A DNA stretch of 64,000 nucleotides from Psychrobacter immobilis (GCF_904846065.1 NZ_CAJGZV010000001.1:372001-436000); one strand, 5' to 3'; positions 19,701-27,853 are shown, numbered from the stretch's first letter. The notes: a model not told the origin generated them from the sequence alone. A program made the numbers and translations.

Positions 19701-20758
19701 ACGTTAGCGATATGCTCAGCCTAGTTGGTCAAAGCTCGGAAGAAGACAGCTTAATTATCCAAACGCCTTTGCACATGGGTAATGAAACTCTAAGCTTTAG
19801 CCGTAGCGAATTACAACAAGAATGGAGTCAGGTCAGCTATCAAATCGCGCGTCGTCGTGATAATCCAGCGTGCGTACAGCAAGAGTATGACTTGATTGCT
19901 GATGCGAGCCACAAAGGCCTGATCGCTGCGCCAAACTTTGATCTCAATCAAAAAGTTGAAGAGCCATACTTGGCTAGCCGTGAGAATAAACCAAGAGTCG
20001 CTATCTTGCGTGAGCAAGGCGTAAACGGTCAGACAGAAATGGCAGCAGGCTTTACCCAAGCGGGCTTTGAAGCGGTCGATGTACACATGAGTGATCTACT
20101 CAGTGGCCGCATAAATCTACGTGAGTTCGACGGTCTGGTCGCTTGTGGTGGCTTTAGTTATGGTGATGTACTGGGCGCAGGCTCTGGCTGGGCGAACTCT
20201 ATCTTGTTCCATGACGAGCTACGCATGCAGTTTGTCCGCTTCTTTGCCCGTCCTGATACCTTCTCATTAGGTGTCTGTAACGGTTGTCAGATGATGGCGC
20301 AGTTAAAAGACCTCATCCCAGGTGCGGAAAACTTCCCACGTTTCGTCGCGAACAAATCAGCTCGATTTGAAGCACGTACGGTCAATGTAAAAGTTGAGCG
20401 TACCAAGTCGATCCTGTTCAAAGGGATGCAAGACAGCATCTTACCAATCGCTGTGGCGCATGGTGAAGGCTATGCCACACTAGACAATACCGAAATCGAC
20501 GGTATGGCTAAACACGGTCAGCTCGCGATGCGTTATGTCGATAGCCAAGGTCATCCAACCGAGACGTATCCGCTCAATCCAAACGGTTCGCTCGGTGGTG
20601 TCACGGGTCTATGTAGCACCGATGGTCGCGTCACTATCATGATGCCGCATCCTGAGCGTAACCTAAAAGCCTACAACCACAGCTGGAAACCAGAAGAGTG
20701 GGACGAGGACGGCGCGTGGATGCGTATGTTCCGTAATGCGCGGGCTTGGTTAAGATAA
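16760..20758 (+). CDS. purL: Phosphoribosylformylglycinamidine synthase
   Basis: The large single-chain PurL converts FGAR, glutamine and ATP to FGAM, the fourth step of purine synthesis. The frame is open from 16640, but homologues begin at the MM-x-I segment at 16760, and a promoter lies inside the extension, so I use 16760 (1332 residues; E. coli 1295). Order: N-terminal domain, FGAM synthase linker (FAQANSEHCRHKIFNA), ATP site KVETHNHPTAI, second AIR-synthase-like half with LHDVGAGGLSNAMPE and YHDIGDGGL, then the C-terminal glutamine amidotransferase with catalytic Cys in GVCNGCQMM and His-Glu in PHPER. Monocistronic. Confidence 0.96.
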   Translation: MMTIAGQPFLTDFQTQQLISQFQQKTELNVSQIHTQQVYVLSRELEGDEHKKALDLLAVDSSTVLEAPKSNQLQVIVGPRFGTISPWASKATDIFNNCEIAINRVERVVVYTITIDGEVSEKLSTAAEQVLFDRMTQSLVYDLSDVSKLFDDQAPASLNHIDVIGQGQSALEAANTQFGFALSVEDIDYLMNAYVNELKRNPTDVELMMFAQANSEHCRHKIFNAEWTVDGEVQPKSLFQMIKNTYKANPQGILSAYKDNAAVMAGSNGMRFYPTPTDAMDANSIHPYGFHQEEIDILMKVETHNHPTAIAPYSGAATGAGGEIRDEGATGRGGKPKAGLTGFHVSHLHIPELAEKWEQSGQVSTQDYGTPDRMATSLEIMTEAPLGSANFSNEFGRPNLCGYFRSFQLDTSAAKDGSQMRGYHKPIMLAGGYGNIKRNLIEKNTIQQGDLLIVLGGPAMQIGLGGGAASSVDSGSLDEGLDFASVQRDNAEMERRCQEVIDRCWALAGNDIDSSNNSADGNPIVSLHDVGAGGLSNAMPELVNDHEMGAVLNLRHIPSLEAGMSPMAIWSNEAQERYVLAIRPESQAQFDAICQRERCPYAILGTATEIRQLNVADELLDDQPVDMPMQVLLGGTPQMQRSFNVQANELPPLELGDVNLAESIKDVLRHPTVASKSFLISIGDRSITGMVVRDQYVGRYQVPVADCAVTASGLIALDGQVMTGEAMSVGERTPVALINPKASARLAVGEAITNIAGARIAQLSDITMSANWMAACGEDVEDAVLFDAVYTVGEELCPALGIAIPVGKDSLSMRANWTDEDESGSTDKSVVSPMSLVITAFAPVIDVAKTLTPELINGDSAFYRIDLSRGKLRLGGSILAQTASQLGNECPDLDKPSDLIDFFNFIQAGNAQGVISAYHDIGDGGLLATIAEMQFTSRQGIKLSLTDDNLLGQLFSEELGAVIQVLPENVAALMQLAEEFNVSDMLSLVGQSSEEDSLIIQTPLHMGNETLSFSRSELQQEWSQVSYQIARRRDNPACVQQEYDLIADASHKGLIAAPNFDLNQKVEEPYLASRENKPRVAILREQGVNGQTEMAAGFTQAGFEAVDVHMSDLLSGRINLREFDGLVACGGFSYGDVLGAGSGWANSILFHDELRMQFVRFFARPDTFSLGVCNGCQMMAQLKDLIPGAENFPRFVANKSARFEARTVNVKVERTKSILFKGMQDSILPIAVAHGEGYATLDNTEIDGMAKHGQLAMRYVDSQGHPTETYPLNPNGSLGGVTGLCSTDGRVTIMMPHPERNLKAYNHSWKPEEWDEDGAWMRMFRNARAWLR

Positions 20759-20783
20759 GCTGGTTTGAGTAATTTTAGATAAT

Positions 20784-20813
20784 AAAAAAGGTGGGCTTCG
20801 GCTCACCTTTTTT
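20784..20813 (+). terminator. Intrinsic terminator of purL
   Basis: AAAAAAGGTGGGC-TTCG-GCTCACCTTTTTT: a UUCG-capped stem with one G-U pair and a T6 tail. Confidence 0.92.
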
Positions 20814-20829
20814 GTGTTTGGGATTTGGG

Positions 20830-21006
20830 TTTTTAAGAAGTAGGGGAGCTATTTCCCGCCTTCCGCTTGTATCTGCCAGTCTGGGCGCGGCGCTAGCTAC
20901 GGTTTGGGTCGTCGCTTGCTTCGCGTCGTCACCCCAAAACCTAGCCATCGCAACTCGCCCAAACCAGCAGGATACCGCTACAGTCGGGGCTAAACCGCGC
21001 CTCAAG
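20830..21006. other. G/C-rich block at the edge of the accessory island
   Basis: About 175 bases that are much richer in G/C than anything nearby, placed between the purL terminator and the 3' end of the HD-GHKL gene. Both strands stay open for 75-80 codons, but the two frames have no ribosome site and a shuffled, Arg/Ala/Thr-rich composition, so I do not call a gene. It looks like a foreign or dispersed repeat; its origin is unknown to me. Confidence 0.5.
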
Positions 21007-21019
21007 ACTACTATTTTAT

Positions 21020-22117
21020 CTAAGTAGCAGATTTATATAGTTCATTTAAACCAGATAAATCAACAGCTTCGAATTTTTTCCCTTTGATGTATGCTTTGTA
21101 CCACTCAGAATTTTGTTCTTTTGTTTTATTTATTACAAACATTTTTAAATCAGTATAAATTTGGTCGATTTCTTCTTTCATTTCATTCGGTGCATCAGCG
21201 AGTTGAACAAGTTGTTCATTAGCTATTTCTATTATAGTTCCATCTGTGTTATTGATAAATGGCACAACAATAGAGCCTTTAATTAGCTTATTGTTTAAAA
21301 TTTTTAATAAATTATTTTTTATACAGTTACTAAAGAAGCTATGTCTAATAGTAGAAGATTTTATAATTAAGATATCCTTGACTAATTCTGATGGTGCAAT
21401 AGCATGCTTCCAATTAAATATTTTATAAAAGTCATCAATGTTACTAAGCGTTGAATGCATATGATGTATATCAATTTTTCTAAGACTATTAGTAGAGGTT
21501 TTTATATTTTCTTTTGTATATAAACATTGAAAATAGCCCTTATTAACTTTTTCATCTAATATCTCATATTTAGTAAAACCCTTACTTATGAGAGTATTTT
21601 GAAAACCCTCATCTTCTAATAAAGAATCTAATAAATAGGATTCAAAAACTAGTATTTCATTAATATTTATTATGTTAGATAAAGGTTTTAAGTCGTCTTT
21701 GCTAATTCGAGCATTGCAGAAACTATTACAGTTTAAAATATCGTCAACTGTAAAACCCTTATTAGATACAAAAATTTCTTTCCATGACTCATTGGTTGTA
21801 GATAAACCTTCATTTGAGAACTTCTCAAATAACGCTACCATTCTATGATCGGAATTGAACATGTCATCTAAGATGTCGTCATTATAGTTTTTTATGTGAC
21901 TTACTAAGTCGTTATAAGCTTGCAATGCTCTATAGTTAATTAGGCTTTCATTTAAAATATTTTCTCGGCTCAGACTAATAATTTCAGATGCTTTTTCACT
22001 ATAAACATCAATTGTGTAATAAAGTGTTTTAATATTGAAGATGTCGGGGAGATGAACCAACGTTTCATTTGAATCGAAACTACTTACTCTTTGACCTTTA
22101 TACTTTAGAGTGTGCAA
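21020..22117 (-). CDS. C-terminal half of the split HD-GHKL ATPase protein
   Basis: A 365-residue frame starting only with TTG. Its reading frame continues upstream without a stop through 22118-22314 and joins the HD-GHKL gene if one A is removed from the A8 run at 22315-22322. The intact gene (24107 to 21020) would have 1028 codons plus stop. This half has no motif I recognise: it is Ile/Asn/Lys/Ser-rich with no membrane helix, and probably a target-recognition or oligomerisation region. Separate translation is conceivable, since AAGGAGG lies 17 bases before the TTG. The A/T content is markedly higher than in neighbouring genes, suggesting transfer. Confidence 0.65.
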   Translation of the reverse strand: MHTLKYKGQRVSSFDSNETLVHLPDIFNIKTLYYTIDVYSEKASEIISLSRENILNESLINYRALQAYNDLVSHIKNYNDDILDDMFNSDHRMVALFEKFSNEGLSTTNESWKEIFVSNKGFTVDDILNCNSFCNARISKDDLKPLSNIININEILVFESYLLDSLLEDEGFQNTLISKGFTKYEILDEKVNKGYFQCLYTKENIKTSTNSLRKIDIHHMHSTLSNIDDFYKIFNWKHAIAPSELVKDILIIKSSTIRHSFFSNCIKNNLLKILNNKLIKGSIVVPFINNTDGTIIEIANEQLVQLADAPNEMKEEIDQIYTDLKMFVINKTKEQNSEWYKAYIKGKKFEAVDLSGLNELYKSAT

Positions 22118-22307
22118 ACGTTGAAAAGTAGTTTCCTCCTTACTTTCATCTATAAAATAGATTTTTATTGCAGAGTTAGCGTTTGAACTCCAAAAGTAAC
22201 CTTTTCTATTGTCTGTATCATCATCTATATTTTGAATTGGAATTAAGTCATATAATTTCTTGCTATAAGCTATTGAAACTAATGGTGGGTTTAGCAGTCT
22301 TTTTATA

Positions 22308-24107
22308 CTAGTGATTTTTTTTCAGAAAACTCAAATCTATAGCTTTTATCCCTTTATAAAATACTAAGTCCTTTATTTCTAGGAAACTATTTTTATTTTT
22401 TCTATGATCTCTTATATCAACCTTAGATGCCTTTTCTGTAATATAAAGCTTAGTACCAAACTTCTTAAGATCATCTATTTCTTCGATAAAACAATATCCT
22501 GCTTTCCCAAATAATGGCGAGTTAAGTTCAATTTTTAAACTTTCATTAGTTAATCGACTTTTTGTAAAAATAGTTATCTTCTGATGTTTAGCAGGCAAGT
22601 CTTTCATTAGAAGAAATGCACTGTGAAGACCAATGCCAAACTCACCCGAAGGTCGCATCCATTCTGGCATTTGGGAAATTATCTTTTTCTTCTCTTTATT
22701 GTTTTTAGACCCTGCAATTTTTTGCATATACTCAAGGTCTGTACGCGAAATGCCAACACCATTATCCTCAATACTAAATTCCCATAACGTCGAATCTTCA
22801 TCGTCAGCGATTTTTTTACAATCTAAGATAATAGAGTAGTCTCCGAATAATTCACGAGTTTCTGCGTCGTAAGGATTAGCATTTTTAGGCAATTTCTTAG
22901 TACTATGTTCTTGTCCATGCTCTAGCCAAACCCTGATCATTGTTGCATCAATGGCATTTTGAATAAGCTCTCGATAGATGCTCATATCATCTTTATATAG
23001 ATTATTACCTTGCAATAGCTCAATAGCACTACGCTCGTCTAGCGAGAATTTCATTGGCTTATCATTAAGCAGAATTTTTTTATCAGTCATCTCAACATCA
23101 AGTTTATTGATAGTTGGAAGTAACCCAAAGTCACGACTAGGCACAATATTTTTCCACTGCGACATCTGATTTTGAATTTCTTCCTTGATCCAATCAAACC
23201 AATTGCGACATTCAATATATGCCATTTCCGTACTACAAACAGCCGTTATGCTAACCGTTTCATTATCTAGCTGAAACTCACGAATCGCTTGATGTTTATG
23301 TTTATGCGTCTCACTAAACGAGGGCATATTACTAACTTGCCTTGCCATTACAGGACAAAAGCGGTTGTCATCGATATCAAATAAATCACCCAAGCGTAGT
23401 AAGCAGGCGACAAAACGAGGATGACAATTTTCTGTACCCATGCCTGTTTGGCGAAAGGGTAATATTTTCATCACATAATCTTCAAAACCAAGACCGTGTG
23501 CCCAGCATATTTGACCAAGATAGCGATATATACGTTTTGGGAGAAGTTCTGTGCGAGGTGAGGTAATCCCGAGTTTTTCAAAAGGATCTAAAACCACGGA
23601 GTTTGAGTTTTTGGCATGACCACGGCGATACCATTCAGCAATCATCTGACGGTATTTTTCGACGCCTGTATGTGGGTCTGAATGATTGACAAGTGCTTTA
23701 TTCCAACCATCTTCATGCCAGACTTTGGCAAATTCATGCAAGTCTTGTGTATTATCATTAGCTAGGCTTTCGACATATTCTTTAAAGTCATCTTCTTCAA
23801 AGACTTTTTGAACTTCATCAGCATTAAATAGCATACCGATATCATGCCAGTAGGCTGCCTCTAATATTAACCATGTGTCTGTCGCTGTTAGCTTTTCAAT
23901 ATTGCTACCGAGTAGACGTTCGATATTGACAAGTATTTGCTGAGAGTGCGATTCGTTGTGACTACTAAAGTGTGGGTAATAACTACCCACATTTTCAAGT
24001 GACTTACCGACGAGCTTTTCATCAAACTCCCATTGCGACATCAATATTTTAGTATTACTGTCTTCATCAGTTTTCTTTCTTAGATGTTTGATTAAGCCTG
24101 CGCTCAT
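22308..24107 (-). CDS. HD phosphohydrolase-like + GHKL (HSP90-like) ATPase protein, N-terminal part
   Basis: A 599-residue cytoplasmic protein. Residues about 45-250 form a HD-type domain (HSSHNESHS-like start at 49-54, HD dyad His88-Asp89, NHSDPH near 141, LRLGDLFDIDDNR near 238). Residues about 350-560 form a Bergerat-fold ATPase: N box with Glu380, Asn384 and Asp387, DNGVG at 448-452, and GEFGIGLHS at 488-496. No histidine-kinase phosphoacceptor box is seen, so this is an HSP90/MutL/MORC-like ATPase. HD plus HSP90-like fusions occur among proposed conflict and anti-phage systems; that role is inferred. The original reading frame continues in the entry at 21020. Confidence 0.8.
   Translation of the reverse strand: MSAGLIKHLRKKTDEDSNTKILMSQWEFDEKLVGKSLENVGSYYPHFSSHNESHSQQILVNIERLLGSNIEKLTATDTWLILEAAYWHDIGMLFNADEVQKVFEEDDFKEYVESLANDNTQDLHEFAKVWHEDGWNKALVNHSDPHTGVEKYRQMIAEWYRRGHAKNSNSVVLDPFEKLGITSPRTELLPKRIYRYLGQICWAHGLGFEDYVMKILPFRQTGMGTENCHPRFVACLLRLGDLFDIDDNRFCPVMARQVSNMPSFSETHKHKHQAIREFQLDNETVSITAVCSTEMAYIECRNWFDWIKEEIQNQMSQWKNIVPSRDFGLLPTINKLDVEMTDKKILLNDKPMKFSLDERSAIELLQGNNLYKDDMSIYRELIQNAIDATMIRVWLEHGQEHSTKKLPKNANPYDAETRELFGDYSIILDCKKIADDEDSTLWEFSIEDNGVGISRTDLEYMQKIAGSKNNKEKKKIISQMPEWMRPSGEFGIGLHSAFLLMKDLPAKHQKITIFTKSRLTNESLKIELNSPLFGKAGYCFIEEIDDLKKFGTKLYITEKASKVDIRDHRKNKNSFLEIKDLVFYKGIKAIDLSFLKKNH
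22315..22322 (-). other. A8 homopolymer splitting the HD-GHKL gene
   Basis: On the coding strand CTG is followed by eight A. In frame this reads CTG AAA AAA AAT CAC TAG and stops. With seven A it reads on through ITSIKRLLNPPLVS into the downstream frame without a stop for 431 codons. Such tracts slip during replication and transcription, so the tract may act as an on/off switch, or it may be a recent mutation or a sequencing error. Confidence 0.75.
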
Positions 24108-24153
24108 GGTAAGTCCCTTTTATTTTTTCACTTAACGTTTTAGTTTTACATTA

Positions 24154-24183
24154 TTTATAAACATAGGTCGATTTTACCGTAAA
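24154..24183 (-). promoter_or_regulatory. Possible promoter of the HD-GHKL gene
   Basis: On the minus strand TTTACG (24183-24178) and TATAAA (24159-24154) are 18 bases apart, about 45 bases before the ATG at 24107. The -35 is weak. Just upstream, GGATAAAAA/TTTTTATCC (24196-24216) forms an A/T hairpin that might end the preceding small gene. Confidence 0.4.
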
Positions 24184-24218
24184 CGCACGATTAACGGATA
24201 AAAAATATTTTTATCCCA

Positions 24219-24389
24219 CTACTCATCTTCTGAATGCTTCTGAGCCTCAGCTATCAACTCATGAATCTTAGCACTTTCCTTTAGCACACAAGCATCATAA
24301 GCAGAGAGTGGCTCAGGCTCTTTTTCCTGATCTTGCTTGGCTTTTTCTGCTAAATACTTTTCAAGTTTTTCGGCTTCAGAATCGCTCAT
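24219..24389 (-). CDS. Small acidic protein (56 residues), unknown function
   Basis: A short gene that starts MSDSEAEKLEKYLAEKAK and ends KHSEDE. GAGGGA lies about eight bases before the ATG. It is rich in Glu, Lys and Ala and very likely helical, with a possible coiled coil at each end and a single Cys in the middle. It lies 111 bases upstream of the HD-GHKL gene on the same strand and downstream of the tdh terminator, so it could be a partner of the ATPase or an independent gene. I know no family for it. Confidence 0.55.
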   Translation of the reverse strand: MSDSEAEKLEKYLAEKAKQDQEKEPEPLSAYDACVLKESAKIHELIAEAQKHSEDE

Positions 24390-24414
24390 AGTTTATCCCT
24401 CGTATAATTTTACC

Positions 24415-24446
24415 CTATAAAAAACGGCACTGAGATCAGTGCCGTT
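24415..24446 (-). terminator. Intrinsic terminator of kbl-tdh
   Basis: Read on the minus strand, AACGGCACTGA/TCAGTGCCGTT is a near-perfect inverted repeat followed by a T6 run, directly after tdh. Confidence 0.88.
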
Positions 24447-24507
24447 CTATCAGTCGTGATAATGGAAATCCTAATCACGACTCCTCAAATACTGACGCAC
24501 CACGTTA

Positions 24508-25533
24508 TCAATCCCAGCTTAAAATCACCTTACCGCATTGCCCACTTTCCATAATATCGAAGCCTTCTTGGAAGTCATCGATGTGCATGCGATGGGTAAT
24601 GATGGGCGACAAATCAATACCGCTAATCAGCATTTGCTCCATTTGATACCACGTCTCCCACATCTCGCGCCCATAAATACCTTTTAGGGTTAACGCCTTA
24701 AAAATAATCTTGCTCCAATCCACCGTGGTGGTGTTAGGCAAAATACCCAAGAGCGCAATTTTAGAGCCGTTATACATGTTACTAATCATCGAATCAAAGG
24801 CCTGAGGTGAGCCTGACATCTCAAGCCCAATATCAAAGCCGTGCATTTTTAACTCAGCAATGGCACCTTCGATGGTTTCACCTTTGGCTGGGTTGATGGT
24901 CATCGTCGCGCCCATTTTTTTGGCAAGCTCTAGGCGATAATCACTGATATCACTGACCACAATATTACGCGCCCCTGCGAAGCGGCAAATCGCTGTCGCC
25001 ATAGAACCAATCAGTCCCGCACCAGTGATTAGCACATCTTCACCAAGGACAGGAAATGAAAGGGCAGTATGCGTGGCATTGCCGAAGGGATCCATGATGG
25101 CTGCCATCTCATCGCTGATACGCTCATCAAGCTTGATGACATTATCGGCAGGTATCACCAAATATTCGGCAAACGCGCCATCGCGGTCGACGCCCACGCC
25201 GATGGTGTTTTCGCACACATGCAGCTTGCCACGGCGACAGTTACGGCAATGCCCGCAAGCGATATGTCCTTCGCCAGTGACTCGGTCGCCCACTTCAAAG
25301 TGCTTCACGCCATCGCCTATTTCGCTAATGATACCGACATATTCGTGTCCGATGATCATCGGTGTCTTGATGGTTCTTTCTGACCACTCATCCCACTTAT
25401 AAATGTGTAAATCTGTACCGCAAATGGCGGTTTTTTTAATTTTAATTTTAACGTCATTGATGCCAACCGTAGGTTCTGGCATGTCTTGCATCCAGATGCC
25501 TTTTTTGGCATGGGCTTTAACCAGTGCTTTCAT
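24508..25533 (-). CDS. tdh: L-threonine 3-dehydrogenase
   Basis: Zn-dependent, NAD+-linked medium-chain dehydrogenase that oxidises L-threonine to 2-amino-3-ketobutyrate. At 341 residues it has exactly the E. coli length. The catalytic zinc site is [15 protein letters not shown] with GHEYVG, the structural zinc site is the Cys cluster [15 protein letters not shown], and the nucleotide-binding loop is [14 protein letters not shown]. It lies 77 bases after kbl on the same strand, the usual kbl-tdh operon; the unstable product passes to Kbl. A terminator follows. Confidence 0.97.
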   Translation of the reverse strand: MKALVKAHAKKGIWMQDMPEPTVGINDVKIKIKKTAICGTDLHIYKWDEWSERTIKTPMIIGHEYVGIISEIGDGVKHFEVGDRVTGEGHIACGHCRNCRRGKLHVCENTIGVGVDRDGAFAEYLVIPADNVIKLDERISDEMAAIMDPFGNATHTALSFPVLGEDVLITGAGLIGSMATAICRFAGARNIVVSDISDYRLELAKKMGATMTINPAKGETIEGAIAELKMHGFDIGLEMSGSPQAFDSMISNMYNGSKIALLGILPNTTTVDWSKIIFKALTLKGIYGREMWETWYQMEQMLISGIDLSPIITHRMHIDDFQEGFDIMESGQCGKVILSWD

Positions 25534-25610
25534 ACTTTTCTCTTATTTAACGGTGTTGTACTTAATGGTTGAATCTAGCGAGTGAATACTGAACAAATAC
25601 CGAACGACGC

Positions 25611-26801
25611 TTAATCAATCACTTTCATTTGCTTGGCGACTTTGATAAAGGCGGTGATACACTTGTCTAGCTGCTCGCGAGTATGGGCAGCAGAGAGTTG
25701 GACACGAATGCGAGCCTCGTTTTTGGGCACGACAGGGTAAAAGAAGCCAATCACATAAATGCCTTCTTCAAGCAGTGCGTCTGCCATTTGCTGTGAGACG
25801 TTGGCGTCATAAAGCATGACCGCACAAATTGCCGATTCGGTAGGCTTGATATCGAAGCCTGCATCTTGCATTTTCTTCACAAAATAAGCGGTATTTTCAT
25901 GCAATTTATCTTGTAGGGTATTGTCTTGCGATAGCATTTCAAACGCTTTTACCCCAGCGGCAGCCACCATAGGAGGAATAGAATTTGAAAACAGATACGG
26001 GCGTGAGCGTTGACGCAACATCTCAACGATTTCTTTTTTACCCGTGGTAAAGCCGCCAATAGCACCGCCAAAGGCCTTGCCCAAAGTACCAGTGATCAGC
26101 TCAATATCACCACGTAGATTGAACAATTCAGTCACGCCACCACCAGTGTGACCGACCACGCCTGCTGAATGCGACTCGTCAATCATGACCATGGCATCAT
26201 ATTTTTGTGCCAACGCATAAATCTCATCCATTGGCGCGACATTACCATCCATCGAAAACACACCGTCGGTCACAATCAAACGAAAACGCTGTGCTTGCGC
26301 TGCTTGTAATTGCGTCTCCAAATCTTGCATATCCGCATTGGCATAGCGATAACGTGCGGCTTTACACAGACGTACGCCATCAATGATTGAAGCATGATTT
26401 AGCGAATCAGAAATAATGGCGTCTTCACTGGTCAGTAGTGGCTCAAAGGCACCGCCATTGGCATCAAAACAGGCCGCATAAAGAATCGTATCTTCGGTAT
26501 TAAAAAACTTAGAAATCGCTGCTTCTAATTGCTTATGCAAATCTTGTGTACCACAAATAAACCGCACCGATGACATGCCATAACCTGAGTTTTCAATGGC
26601 TTCGATAGCCGCCTTTCTAATTTCAGGGTGGTCAGACAGTCCAAGGTAGTTATTGGCACAGAAGTTAAGCACTTCACGGCCATCAGTGATTTTGATAAGC
26701 GCATCTTGCGGAGAGGTGATCACGCGCTCAGTTTTATACAGTCCTGCCTCACGTATATCGCTGATTTCTTGTTGTAGGTGTTTCTGAAAGTCTTGATACA
26801 T
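25611..26801 (-). CDS. kbl: 2-amino-3-ketobutyrate coenzyme A ligase (glycine C-acetyltransferase)
   Basis: PLP enzyme of the alpha-oxoamine synthase family that cleaves 2-amino-3-ketobutyrate with CoA to glycine and acetyl-CoA. Its 396 residues match the family. CANNYLGLSDHPE near residue 47, the Asp-containing MIDESHSAGVVG and the PLP lysine segment TGTLGKAFGGAIGG are all present. The ATG at 26801 has AAGGAAT upstream. It is the first gene of kbl-tdh. A 174-bp mobile element sits 85 bases upstream, so the promoter must lie in that short gap or inside the element. Confidence 0.96.
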   Translation of the reverse strand: MYQDFQKHLQQEISDIREAGLYKTERVITSPQDALIKITDGREVLNFCANNYLGLSDHPEIRKAAIEAIENSGYGMSSVRFICGTQDLHKQLEAAISKFFNTEDTILYAACFDANGGAFEPLLTSEDAIISDSLNHASIIDGVRLCKAARYRYANADMQDLETQLQAAQAQRFRLIVTDGVFSMDGNVAPMDEIYALAQKYDAMVMIDESHSAGVVGHTGGGVTELFNLRGDIELITGTLGKAFGGAIGGFTTGKKEIVEMLRQRSRPYLFSNSIPPMVAAAGVKAFEMLSQDNTLQDKLHENTAYFVKKMQDAGFDIKPTESAICAVMLYDANVSQQMADALLEEGIYVIGFFYPVVPKNEARIRVQLSAAHTREQLDKCITAFIKVAKQMKVID

Positions 26802-26885
26802 AAAGATTCCTTTTTTAATATTATTAGCGTTTGCGCTGATAATGTAGATATTAAGACTACTGATAGAACCAAACTATTTGCTTAT

Positions 26886-27059
26886 TAGGGCGTGTCTTCA
26901 TTTCAAAAATGGTGATAAAAATGAGATAAATTGCCGTCAAACAAGAAAAATAGCGCAGATAATATTAGGATATTAACCAGCTATTTGACGATGTTTGGCA
27001 AGATTTAGCCATTTTTAGCCCATTGAGATGACTATCGAGTGAATTGAAGACACGCCCTA
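26886..27059. mobile_element. 174-bp MITE-like element, copy A
   Basis: Bounded by perfect 15-bp terminal inverted repeats (TAGGGCGTGTCTTCA / TGAAGACACGCCCTA). Both outer ends are TA, which could be a TA target duplication as in IS630/mariner transposons. It has no coding capacity. Copy B (27854-28027) has the same length and is inverted relative to it; copy C is at 50907. Confidence 0.88.
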
Positions 27060-27066
27060 GTATGGA

Positions 27067-27813
27067 CTAACCACAAATCTCTAAATACTGACGCACGACA
27101 TTATCCATGCCTTGCTCCAGTGATTCAATCGTAAATGCATGACCAATCGACACTTCAGCGATATCACTAAGCGCGAGCAGATCAGCTAAATTATCCAAAT
27201 TCAAATCATGACCAGCATTGACGCGGATACCGTTTTGATTAGCTAGATTAATACAGTCGCTAAAGCGTTGCTTGACCTCATCGAAATCAATATTGTCGCC
27301 GCTCTTACCATTACTGTAGGCGCGCGCCCATTCTTCGGTATACATCTCGATCGTCTGTACATCGCTCTCGATGACCGCTTTGATTTGTTCGATATCAGGG
27401 TCGATAAACACCGCACAGCGCGTACCAAAGGCTTGCAGCTCTTTGCTTAAAGTTGATAAAAACTCATGATGTTTAATGATATCAAAACCATGATCCGAGG
27501 TCAGCTGATCGTCACTGTCTGGTACGAGCGTACATTGATGCGGTTTTACCTCACGAATGATCTTTAAAAACTGCTCATTTGGGTTGCCTTCGATATTGAA
27601 CTCAATCTCTGGGTAGTCCTTTAAGAATGCACTGATATCATAGACATCTTGGTATCTGATATGACGCTCATCGGGTCTCGGGTGTACGGTAAAGCCTTTA
27701 ACCCCTAGGTCAATCAGCTTTTTCACAAAGGTCAACAAGTTAGGGTAATCAGTACCGCGCGAGTTACGGATTAAAGCCAATTTATTCAAATTTACGCTAA
27801 ACAATGTGCTCAT
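27067..27813 (-). CDS. pdxJ: Pyridoxine 5'-phosphate synthase, Bacteroidetes-like type
   Basis: PdxJ condenses 1-deoxyxylulose-5-phosphate with aminoacetone-3-phosphate to form pyridoxine 5'-phosphate. The 248 residues form the expected TIM barrel. The motifs VNLNKLALIRNSRGTDYP, TVHPRPDERHIRYQDVYD, FNIEGNP (catalytic Glu), LVPDSDDQLTSDHG and VNAGHDLNLDNL (late His) are intact. HPRPDERHIR and NIEGNP are the version I know from Bacteroidetes; enterobacterial PdxJ has HLREDRRHI and NLEMA. The gene is enclosed by two inverted copies of a 174-bp element, seven bases after its stop and 40 before its start, suggesting acquisition. AAGGAA precedes the ATG. Confidence 0.9.
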   Translation of the reverse strand: MSTLFSVNLNKLALIRNSRGTDYPNLLTFVKKLIDLGVKGFTVHPRPDERHIRYQDVYDISAFLKDYPEIEFNIEGNPNEQFLKIIREVKPHQCTLVPDSDDQLTSDHGFDIIKHHEFLSTLSKELQAFGTRCAVFIDPDIEQIKAVIESDVQTIEMYTEEWARAYSNGKSGDNIDFDEVKQRFSDCINLANQNGIRVNAGHDLNLDNLADLLALSDIAEVSIGHAFTIESLEQGMDNVVRQYLEICG

Positions 27814-27853
27814 AAAATTCCTTGTACAGCTCGTTTATTATTGATGACATAAT

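Noticed and set aside
20775..21027. Overlapping frames of 76 and 78 codons in the G/C-rich block
   Set aside because: Opposite-strand frames with no ribosome sites and unconvincing composition; one also overlaps the purL terminator.
22315..22322. Programmed -1 frameshift at the A8 tract
   Set aside because: A -1 shift leads to a stop within a few codons; the open downstream frame needs a +1 shift or loss of one A, so classic -1 slippage does not fit.
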